Source: an uncultured Collinsella sp. (GTDB lineage Bacteria; Actinomycetota; Coriobacteriia; Coriobacteriales; Coriobacteriaceae). Taken from it: DNA of 7,775 bases. Positions within the stretch are counted from its first letter, which is position 1. The number at the start of each line of letters is the position of its first letter. Below the pieces are notes generated by a model, which saw only the letters and a list, made by a program, of their open reading frames with translations, made no database searches and was not told the DNA's origin. The position numbers and the translations under genes are program-made. Location: NCBI GenBank assembly GCA_902469555.1, contig CABRDB010000021.1:1-7775 (forward strand), in the 5' to 3' direction. Positions 1-6,600 of this stretch are shown here, piece by piece.

Positions 1-558
1 GTCGCCGTTTCGCCCGCAGCTCCGGCACCGGCCGTCCCCGCGATTGCGTTTATCGGCTACCAAAACTCGGGCAAGACAACGCTCGTCGAGAAGGTTATCG
101 CCGAGCTCACCCGCCGCGGCCTGCGCGTGGGTTCGCTCAAGCATCATGGACACCACGGCTTTGATATCGACGTGCCTGCTAAGGATACGTGGCGTCATCA
201 CCAGGCCGGATCCAAGCACGTGGGGCTCATCTGCGCCACGCGCTGGGCGGAGTACGCCGACACGCGCGAGGAGGACGAGATGCCCGCTCGCGAGCTGCTG
301 TCGCGTTACAACGATGTCGACGTGGTGATCATCGAGGGCTACAAGACCGAGGGCTTCGACAACATCGTGGTCGCGCGCTCCGGTGTCGACCGTCTGCGCG
401 GCAAGAGCTCGCTCGACCTGGTCGATGGCCGCACGCTGGCCCTTGCCTGCAACGAGGCCCTGGCGCGTCAGGCCTTCGACGCCGGCTTTGCGACCCGAGC
501 CATCAACATCAACGACGCCCGAGCCATCTGTGATCTCATCCAAGATCATCTGGCCTAA
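1..558 (+). CDS. mobB: MobB-type molybdopterin-guanine dinucleotide biosynthesis protein, 5' end missing
   Basis: The reading frame is open from the first base, so the true start lies upstream; 185 codons plus TAA are present. In window numbering the P-loop GYQNSGKTT is at residues 19-27. A histidine-rich stretch, KHHGHHGFDIDVPAKD, follows at about 46-61, then an AGS motif and, further on, IIEGYKTEGF. These match the MobB family, a GTP-binding protein that works with MobA in attaching GMP to molybdopterin in the cytoplasm, serving molybdenum enzymes. The residues before the P-loop are an Ala/Pro-rich stretch (SPAAPAPAVPA). That looks like an interdomain linker, so the full protein may be a fusion with another cofactor domain upstream. 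The family call is firm; the fusion is inference. A strong terminator follows 58 bases after the stop, ending the transcript. Confidence 0.9.
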   Translation, partial: VAVSPAAPAPAVPAIAFIGYQNSGKTTLVEKVIAELTRRGLRVGSLKHHGHHGFDIDVPAKDTWRHHQAGSKHVGLICATRWAEYADTREEDEMPARELLSRYNDVDVVIIEGYKTEGFDNIVVARSGVDRLRGKSSLDLVDGRTLALACNEALARQAFDAGFATRAININDARAICDLIQDHLA

Positions 559-616
559 AACCAGTCAAAAAGGGACAGGTTTGTTTTGGCAGGTTTTATA
601 TGGGCAAACGTCATTT

Positions 617-659
617 CCACCACAAAGGGGCCAGGCGCCTTTGTGGTGGTTTTTGCTTT
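617..659 (+). terminator. Rho-independent terminator after mobB
   Basis: A perfect 12-base-pair stem, 617-628 (CCACCACAAAGG) with 638-649 (CCTTTGTGGTGG), closes a 9-base loop. It is followed at once by TTTTTGCTTT. The T tract is only on the + side, so it terminates rightward transcription from mobB. The element from 617 to 660 recurs at 2208-2251 with one difference in 44 bases. Confidence 0.9.
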
Positions 660-687
660 GGTAGATGTGTGGGACATGCCTTACAAT
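658..687 (+). promoter_or_regulatory. candidate promoter for the MFS gene
   Basis: A TACAAT -10 hexamer at 682-687 lies 18 bases after a weak -35-like TTGGTA at 658-663, directly behind the mobB terminator. Transcription would start near 694 and give a leader of roughly 130 bases before the MFS start codon. The -10 is good but the -35 is poor, so this is a prediction only. Confidence 0.4.
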
Positions 688-745
688 CTACCAAGTAGTT
701 CATGACGGGCGAAAAACGGAGAGAAGGGGCTTGATGCGTCCTTAA

Positions 746-813
746 TGTTTCATGCGGATAGATTGATTTGACAGACGGTGGCGAATGCCCGCCGTCCACA
801 TTCGTATGAAACA
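746..813 (+). promoter_or_regulatory. folded 5' leader ahead of the MFS transporter gene
   Basis: The RNA can form a 14-pair outer helix (746-759 with 800-813, two G-U pairs). An asymmetric internal loop (14 bases against 3) leads to an inner 8-pair helix (774-781 with 789-796, one G-U). The apical loop bases 782-787 (CGAATG) are exactly complementary to 799-804 (CATTCG), so a pseudoknot or a rival fold is possible. The outer helix ends at the first base of the AAGGAG ribosome binding site. This suggests control of translation or mRNA stability, but it matches no riboswitch class I recognise. Confidence 0.45.
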
Positions 814-818
814 AGGAG
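813..818 (+). promoter_or_regulatory. ribosome binding site fixing the MFS start at 824
   Basis: AAGGAG lies 5 bases before the ATG at 824. Two in-frame upstream ATGs (785 and 806) have no such site and lie inside the folded leader, so 824 is the better start. Confidence 0.8.
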
Positions 819-823
819 TCTCC

Positions 824-2110
824 ATGCTCACCCCTCTTTTCTCAAAACCTCAATCATCGCTGTCCACGCAGGCTAAACGCCTGGTGGCCATGCGCTTTCT
901 CATTTACACCGGTTTTCAGACCAGCTACTTTATCGGCGTCATCGGAACGCTCACCTATGCGGACGGCGCTTCGGTCGTCGCGACATCGCTGGCCGTCCTG
1001 TTTATGAATGTATTCGTGATCATGGGATCCTTTGCGGGTGGCGCGGTGCTCGACGCCTGGGGCCCGCGCCACCATTTCTTGCTGAGCATCGTGGGCACGC
1101 TGGCAACCGGCGCGGCGATCCTCGCCTTTGGCAGCGCGACCGGCGTCGTCCTGCTCGGCGCGGTGTTTCTGGGCTTTACGATGGGATTCGCCCAGCCCAT
1201 TGCCACATCCTATCCGGCCTATCTCACCGACGACCCCGTCGAGCTCAAAGACATCAACTCCGCCATCGCCATGTTCTCAAACGTGAGCATCATCGTTGGC
1301 CCCACGCTGGGTGGCTTTGTCGCGGCGGCTGCGTCGTCGCGCGCGGTGTTTGTGCTCATGATGCTCTTTACAGTGCTGGCGCTCGTCGCCGGCTGGGGCT
1401 TTAGGCCGCGGGCGGGTTCGGCCACCACGCGCGAAGGCAAACCTACGACCGGTGAGATCACATCAGACAAGGCCAGTCAAAGTCCCGACCCCAACACATC
1501 TCCCCGCGTCACCTTCGCAGCCAGCATCAAGACAGTCTTCACCAACAGCGTCCTCGCGCTACTTTTCTGCATCATTTTTCTTTCGAACTTTGGCTATGGC
1601 GCCTTTGACCCGCTGGAGTCGTTCTTCTACCGCGATGTTCTGCACGTCGGTGTCGAATGGATGGGCTGGCTCTCGTCGGCCTCGGGCGTGGGCGCGGTGC
1701 TGGGTGCCGTGCTCGCGCTCCGCTTGCCGCCGCACCTGGTCAACCTTAAAACCCTGCTCGTGGCACTCATGTCCGTAGGCCTGGGAAGTCTGCTCTATGT
1801 GGGGACGCCGTACGTGGGTGTGGCCCTTGTCGGCCAAATCGCCCTGGGCATAGCCTGGGGTGTCGTCAACCCACTCCACAACACCATCGTGCAAACGACG
1901 GCGCCGCTCGAGCAACTCGGCCGTGTGAACTCGGTCATGGGCTTTGGCAATATGTTCGCCGGCGTGGCGCCGCTGGCGATTGCCCCGTGGCTGGCGGCGA
2001 CGTTTGGCGTGCAGCAGACGCTCATCGGAGCAGGCATGGTCGTGACGGCAGTCCCCGCGGCGTTGCTGCTATTTGGTCGCCGGCACTTGGATCGTGCCGC
2101 AAAGCAGTAA
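824..2110 (+). CDS. Major facilitator superfamily (MFS) transporter
   Basis: This is a 428-residue integral membrane protein with the normal MFS length of about 400. It has two hydrophobic halves, consistent with 12 membrane segments, split by a polar cytoplasmic loop at about residues 193-240 (RPRAGSATTREGKPTTGEIT and on). An MFS motif A variant is visible after the second segment: GGAVLDAWGPRHH at about 72-84 (pattern GxxxDxxGxR). MFS proteins move small molecules using ion gradients. The resemblance is to drug- or siderophore-exporter-like members, but the substrate cannot be read from sequence. It stands alone between two terminators with its own promoter and structured leader, so it is probably monocistronic and individually regulated. 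The start at 824 is chosen because it has AAGGAG at 5 bases spacing; starts at 785 or 806 would add 13 or 6 residues. Confidence 0.88.
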   Translation: MLTPLFSKPQSSLSTQAKRLVAMRFLIYTGFQTSYFIGVIGTLTYADGASVVATSLAVLFMNVFVIMGSFAGGAVLDAWGPRHHFLLSIVGTLATGAAILAFGSATGVVLLGAVFLGFTMGFAQPIATSYPAYLTDDPVELKDINSAIAMFSNVSIIVGPTLGGFVAAAASSRAVFVLMMLFTVLALVAGWGFRPRAGSATTREGKPTTGEITSDKASQSPDPNTSPRVTFAASIKTVFTNSVLALLFCIIFLSNFGYGAFDPLESFFYRDVLHVGVEWMGWLSSASGVGAVLGAVLALRLPPHLVNLKTLLVALMSVGLGSLLYVGTPYVGVALVGQIALGIAWGVVNPLHNTIVQTTAPLEQLGRVNSVMGFGNMFAGVAPLAIAPWLAATFGVQQTLIGAGMVVTAVPAALLLFGRRHLDRAAKQ

Positions 2111-2115
2111 AAACC

Positions 2116-2170
2116 ATCACAACATTCGATGAAAATCGCGATTTTGCCGAAAAACGTCGAATGTTGTGAT
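2116..2170. repeat. 55-base perfect inverted repeat after the MFS gene
   Basis: The 14-base arms 2116-2129 (ATCACAACATTCGA) and 2157-2170 are exact reverse complements around 27 bases. The interior contains a second palindrome, AAAATCGCGATTTT (2132-2145). It begins 5 bases after the MFS stop and has no T tract, so it is not a classical terminator. It may be a mobile intergenic palindrome (REP/MITE-like) or an mRNA 3'-end stabiliser. Confidence 0.7.
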
Positions 2171-2180
2171 GCTTTGCGCC

Positions 2181-2207
2181 CCGGGCCAGGCCACCCTTCG
2201 GGCCCGG
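2181..2207. repeat. GC-rich hairpin next to the second terminator
   Basis: CCGGGCC (2181-2187) pairs with GGCCCGG (2201-2207) around a 13-base loop. It abuts the terminator stem that starts at 2208 and may help pause transcription. No T tract follows directly. Confidence 0.5.
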
Positions 2208-2250
2208 CCACCACAAAGGGGCCAGGCTCCTTTGTGGTGGTTTTTGCTTT
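2208..2250 (+). terminator. Rho-independent terminator after the MFS gene
   Basis: A perfect 12-pair stem (2208-2219 with 2229-2240) with a 9-base loop is followed by TTTTTGCTTT. It is the same element as the terminator at 617-659, differing only at loop base 2228 (T instead of G at 637). Confidence 0.9.
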
Positions 2251-2279
2251 GACGGGCCGCGCCTGTGCCTTGGTATACC
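2249..2279 (+). promoter_or_regulatory. candidate promoter for the HAD phosphatase gene
   Basis: TTGACG at 2249-2254 is a near-consensus -35 that begins inside the end of the terminator T region. The -10 would fall in GGTATACC (2272-2279): TATACC gives a 19-base spacer and GTATAC gives 18. Spacing is long, so confidence is moderate to low. Confidence 0.4.
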
Positions 2280-2334
2280 ATGTACGCCGTTCACGAATAC
2301 ACCCCGCATCGCCGCACAACCCAGAAAGGCCCCC

Positions 2335-3156
2335 ATGGACACCACCTTCAGCCACATCAAAGCCGTGTTCTGCGATATCGACGGCACGCTGCTCACGAGC
2401 CAGCACACGGTGTCCCCGCGCACCGTGGCGGCGATCCGCGCCCTGCGCGAGCGCGGCGTGCTCTTTGGCCTGTGCACCGGGCGCGACGCCCACGCGACCG
2501 AGGCCATGTACGAGCTCTGGGGCATCGAAGGTCTGGTGGACGTGCTCGTGGGCTGCGGTGGCGCCGAGGTCATCGATCGCGCGCACGACATCAACGAGCT
2601 GAGCTATCCGCTGCCGGGCGAGACCATCGCGCGCATCTGCGAGCACATGGCGGACCTTCCGGCAACGCCCGTCTGCCCCCGAGACGGCGTGTTCTACGTG
2701 CCCGAGAGCAACGCGTGCGTCGAGCACCTGTCGCGCGTCGACGGCGTGCCCTACCAGGTGGTCGATTTTGCCGAGTTCTTGCGCGAGCCGCAGCCCAAGG
2801 TGATGTTTACCATGGCGCCCGAGGTAATGCCGCGGGTGATTGAGCGGGCGTCGACGTTTGCCGATGACACTGTTAAGGCGGCGGCTCTGCAAACCACGCA
2901 GCGGCTCTACGAGTTCATGGATCCGCGCGTGTCCAAGACGCGCGGCCTTGTGCGCGTGGCGGAGCTCAACGACATGGAGCTCCAGAACATCTGCGTGTTT
3001 GGCGATGCGGACAACGACACCTGCATGGTGGCCGACGCCGGCGTGGGCGTGGCCATGGCAAACGGCAGCGACGCCACCCGTGCCGCCGCCGACTTTGTGA
3101 CCGCGAGCAACGACAAAGACGGCATCGCGATCTTTATCGAGGAACATCTGCTGTAG
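2335..3156 (+). CDS. Cof-type HAD-IIB family sugar-phosphatase-like hydrolase
   Basis: This 273-residue cytoplasmic protein carries all four HAD motifs. Motif I is DIDGTLL (D14 nucleophile, D16 acid/base). Motif II is LCTGRD with T48. Motif III is a lysine at K201 in RVSKTRG. Motif IV is GDADND (D224, D228). The long cap between motifs II and III and the whole length fit the Cof/YidA type (HAD-IIB). Such enzymes remove phosphate from sugar phosphates, nucleotides or cofactors such as pyridoxal phosphate, with magnesium; the exact substrate is unknown here. The start is supported by AAAGG at 2325-2329, 5 bases before ATG. The gene is isolated: a terminator precedes it and a long non-coding stretch follows. 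GC content is very high (about 80% over 2401-2460), typical of the host backbone. Confidence 0.92.
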   Translation: MDTTFSHIKAVFCDIDGTLLTSQHTVSPRTVAAIRALRERGVLFGLCTGRDAHATEAMYELWGIEGLVDVLVGCGGAEVIDRAHDINELSYPLPGETIARICEHMADLPATPVCPRDGVFYVPESNACVEHLSRVDGVPYQVVDFAEFLREPQPKVMFTMAPEVMPRVIERASTFADDTVKAAALQTTQRLYEFMDPRVSKTRGLVRVAELNDMELQNICVFGDADNDTCMVADAGVGVAMANGSDATRAAADFVTASNDKDGIAIFIEEHLL

Positions 3157-3170
3157 CGCCGGGGGAGAGT

Positions 3171-3200
3171 CACCGCAAAGGGAACAGACGCCTTGCGGTG
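3171..3200 (+). terminator. weak hairpin after the HAD gene, possible terminator
   Basis: CACCGCAA (3171-3178) plus GG (3180-3181) pairs with 3191-3200 (CCTTGCGGTG), with one bulged A at 3179 and a 9-base loop. No T tract follows (TCCTCAGG), so intrinsic termination is doubtful. It lies 15 bases after the stop codon. Confidence 0.35.
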
Positions 3201-3246
3201 TCCTCAGGCGATTTGGGCGAATTGATGCCTAAAATCTGCGCGAAAA

Positions 3247-3266
3247 TTCAGATATGGTTGTCTGAA
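3247..3266. repeat. short inverted repeat, possible operator
   Basis: TTCAGA (3247-3252) and TCTGAA (3261-3266) are perfect inverted arms 8 bases apart, a size compatible with a dimeric regulator site. It is more than 400 bases before the adhesin start, so its link to that gene is uncertain. Confidence 0.3.
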
Positions 3267-3279
3267 CATTACGCTTCTA

Positions 3280-3319
3280 ACTACCGATGAAATAAAGATA
3301 TTCCCATCAATTTGGTAGT
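3280..3319. repeat. bulged inverted repeat
   Basis: ACTACC (3280-3285) pairs with GGTAGT (3314-3319), and the adjoining GATG (3286-3289) pairs with CATC (3305-3308), leaving AATTT (3309-3313) bulged. No T tract follows. It could be an RNA hairpin or a protein site. Confidence 0.35.
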
Positions 3320-3349
3320 CTATTCCTCCCGGTTAATGACCTACCGTTC

Positions 3350-3368
3350 ACGGTCGATTTTCGACCGT
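3350..3368. repeat. short-loop hairpin / dyad
   Basis: ACGGTCGA (3350-3357) and TCGACCGT (3361-3368) are perfect 8-base arms around TTT. The motif ACCGTTC also recurs directly at 3343-3349 and 3364-3370. There is no T tract downstream, so an operator or RNA hairpin is likelier than a terminator. Confidence 0.4.
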
Positions 3369-3536
3369 TCGCAGGATGCATGCTCTTGAGCAAAATGTTG
3401 TGCAAATAAATAAAATGCTATTAAAAAACTGATAACTAACTTAATTACCAGTAGAAACAGATATTTCAGAGCGAATAAACGAAGGCAAATCTGAGTAAAT
3501 GTCAAGAGAATTGAGAACTGGCTACAAAAATGTCGG

Positions 3537-3582
3537 TTTTGTTGCTCGGATGTTTAAACTTTTGTTGCTCGGATGTTTAAAC
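3537..3582. repeat. perfect 23-base tandem duplication upstream of the adhesin gene
   Basis: Two identical 23-base copies lie head to tail (3537-3559 and 3560-3582). Each begins TTTTGTTGCTCGG and ends with the palindrome GTTTAAAC (3552-3559 and 3575-3582). The second copy supplies the -35-like element of the candidate promoter. A smaller direct repeat, ACAATAGT, follows at 3581-3588 and 3590-3597. The duplication may double a regulator site or allow slippage. Confidence 0.9.
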
Positions 3583-3594
3583 AATAGTTACAAT
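3565..3594 (+). promoter_or_regulatory. candidate promoter for the pilus operon
   Basis: TTGCTC (3565-3570) and TACAAT (3589-3594) are separated by 18 bases, about 90 bases before the adhesin ATG. The -35 sits in the second copy of the tandem repeat, so repeat copy number could affect expression. Other AT-rich matches exist in this region, so this is one candidate. Confidence 0.4.
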
Positions 3595-3683
3595 AGTATT
3601 ACTAAGCGTGCACAATCACAGGTTGCGCAGATACGTTTGATAGTGAAAGAGCAAGATCGCGGTCTCTTGGGGAGGAGACATCG

Positions 3684-6600
3684 ATGAAAGCGAATTCAGA
3701 AAAAACTAAGCAGAGTAAAAAAGCGACGCGCCGCGTACTGGCAGGCGTTTTGTGCGGAGCCTCCGTGTTGAGCCTGGTACTGTCGCTCGTCATGCCTCCG
3801 ATCTCGCAGGCCATTGCCAACGATGCCCAGACAGATTCTGCCGAGGCGACCGTTGCAGACGCGAGCGCTTTGGGCGAGGACGCCGGTGCAGACGAGAACG
3901 TTTTGGGCGAGGAGGCCGGTGCAGGCAATTCCACGGGCAAAGACGCCGAAAACCGGAAAAGTGACGACGCTGAGGGTGGCGAGGGAGAAGACGCTGCTGC
4001 GGCGGATCCGGCTGCCGATGGCGCGGGAGCCGGGAGCGCTGCGCAGCCCGCGGATGATGGACAGTCTGTCGATAAGGTCGCTACTGTTGCAAATGAAGGT
4101 GAGGTTCCGGGACTTAAAACAGATAAGGATGGGTTCGCGCTGCTGGAGGGAGATAAAGACCTGTCTACGTACCTTGACCTTCCCGCGGCGAAAAAGCCCG
4201 CAAAGCTGCGTCTGACTGCTGATATTAGTTCGAGCGATCCGATCTTAATCAATCACGACACTACGATCGACCTTGCGAATCACAAGCTTTATTACAGCAA
4301 CGGTAACCCTATGCAGGAAACCAAAGAGCCTGTTCGTGCATTTATCACAATTTCAAAGGGCTATACGCTAACTGTCAAAGGTGAGGCGAATGACTCGAAG
4401 ACTGAAGCTACCAGTGGTGAACCTGGTCAGCCAGCAGAGATGCAGTTCATTGATGAAAGTGTTCCACAATCACTTACATACTACGTAACTGAAAGCACGC
4501 CTAACGGTTTTGGTACTAGGGAAACGACCTACCAGCACACTGTTGCCAATTTCGGCGCTATCGTTGCATGCAAAAAGGGCTATGTAAATCAAGTCATTTC
4601 CGTTGAGGATGGGGGCACGCTCAACCTTCAGGGTGGCATGATCACAACGCCTCGTGCCCTGGGCAACGACGGCCACGTTATTTTCTCTCAGGGCGCTGTT
4701 TATATTTCTGGCGGTTACGTCACCAACGGCAACGGCGGTGGCTGGGGCGGTGGTCTGTGCATAACGGGCGCGAATGCCAGCCTCGAAATGACAGCCGGTG
4801 TGGTCGCGGGAAACAAGGCAGCTTCTGGCGGCGGCGTCTACGCTGACAGAGGAGCCACCTTGAAGCTTACGGGTGGAATCATCTCTGGCAACGCTACGTA
4901 TTCTGATTCGGATGGTCTCGGTGGCGGCATCTTGGTTTCGGGCGGTAGTGTGACCGTTTCTGGTGGCTACATCACTAACAATAAATACGCCAAGTATTGC
5001 GGCAACGATGGTCAGGGTGACCATGGCGGCGGCGGACTTGCTGCCAATAACGGCACTCATGTCATCATTTCCGGTGGCCAGATTACTGGCAACTATTCCG
5101 AGGAAGCTGGCGGCGGCGTTTACGTTACCAATCTTAAACAACAAGGTAAGGCTTGGCTCAACATCACGGGAGGAAATATTGCCTCTAACGTGAGCTATCG
5201 ATCTGAAGGTGCCGGCATCCGAGTGGGCCAGAGGGTTGACGCGATGATAAGTGGAGCGTCAAAAGATAGCCCAGTCTACATCACTAATAACCACTGCATG
5301 TCTCGCTTTGACTGGGGCGGAGGCGGCGTCTTCGTTCAGGGCGATTCGGATAACGACGCATCTAATGCTGGCAGGCTCTTTGTATACAGCTCGTATATAG
5401 GCAGCAATACCGCTGGTGGCTATGGTGGTGGCGTTGCAGTCTGCCCGACGGGCAAGACGTTGGTAACGAACACCAAAGGCACGGCAATCTTTGGCAACAC
5501 TGACGCTGGAGGCGCCGATAATTACGATAGTGAAAACAATAATGGTAACCCTCATCTTTCTGGCGGCGGCCACCAGAAAGATGAAGACCAGTACGCCTAT
5601 AACTATGTCGATAAAAACGGCGACCATGTTTTTCGTGACAGTGGTCATGCCGATTTCTTCCTCGCAGCGAAAGGTCACATAACGCCGGTCGCAGTGGTAA
5701 GCGGCAAGATGCTTGGCGATATAGACGCCAGGTATTCGGGAAGCATTGAGCTAACGGATCGAATCACCATCCCCGCCAACGGTGTTGCTCAGGTAAAAAA
5801 TAGCATCGGTCTGTCTTCGGGTGTTAGTGCCACGGATAAAACGGCGACTGAAGCAGTACAGAAAAATGCGACAACCTTCATCACGGGCAACTATTCCTGG
5901 GACCATGGTGGCGGCATCATGTCGAATGGTGACCTGTACTTGGGTCAGCCAGCAGACACGTATGTCTATCCGAGCCTTAAGTTGAAGGCAACCAAGGAGT
6001 TGGACGGCCGTACGCTTGAAGATGGGGAGTTCGAGTTTACGGTTTATCGCAAGGACTCGGATACTGCGAAGGCGCCTTCTTGGGACAATAATGGTAATTT
6101 CAGCCATGTTGGCTGCGAGTTTGTCAAATCTGCCAAGAATACCGCTGGCAACATCGCCTTTGACCTTAGCGAGAAGCTTAGCGAGCTTCTTAGCAAGCAG
6201 TTTAAAGCGAGTGGTACTGGCGAAACAACATACTACGACATTACATACTACTTGGTCGAAAATGCGGGCGATGAGCTTGGTGTCAAATACGATCATGCTG
6301 TATACGAGATTAAGGTGAAAGTCAAATGCACGCCGACTGTACTTATGTCTGTTCCGATACAGGGAAATGCGAATGAGACTAAAAATCTTAATGTCTATAA
6401 CTACACGATTGACAATGTGTCCGTGACTAAGAATCCTGGGGGTTCAGCTAGCTCGCCGAGGACTGCGTCAGCAGATGCTAATGGGTATTATTCGATCGTC
6501 GACTCCAGCAGCGCAACCTCCACCAACAAGGCAACCTTCACCAACACGTACGACCCTGAGGTCTCCTGGACTCCTATGGCGACTAAGGTCGTTGAGGGTG

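Larger units (their letters stand above)
3157..3683. other. 527-base gene-free region upstream of the pilus genes
   Basis: I see no convincing gene here. The first 80 bases are GC-rich like the preceding gene; after about 3230 the DNA turns AT-rich (about 27% GC over 3421-3480). It holds a bulged hairpin after the HAD gene, three small inverted repeats between 3247 and 3368, a tandem duplication at 3537-3582 and a candidate promoter. It is most likely the control region of the pilus operon and may also mark the left edge of an acquired segment. Confidence 0.7.

Noticed and set aside
785..823. Longer MFS start at ATG 785 or 806
   Set aside because: There is no ribosome binding site before either, and both lie in the leader helices. 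The added residues are polar and unlike a conserved N-terminus.
1795..3147. Long open frame (450 codons) on the minus strand
   Set aside because: It runs antisense through the MFS 3' end, a terminator and nearly all of the HAD gene. It is a product of GC-rich codon bias, with His/Ala/Arg-rich content and no domain.
3537..3582. CRISPR array
   Set aside because: There are only two copies, head to tail without spacers, and no cas genes.
3157..3683. Invertible promoter flanked by inverted repeats
   Set aside because: I found only short local dyads and no matching inverted arms flanking the promoter, and no recombinase gene is in the window.
3499..3687. A 62-codon open frame overlapping the adhesin start (ATGA)
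   Set aside because: It has no ribosome binding site at a usable distance, runs through the tandem repeat in two different frames and resembles no known protein. A leader peptide cannot be fully excluded, but support is too weak to list it as a gene.
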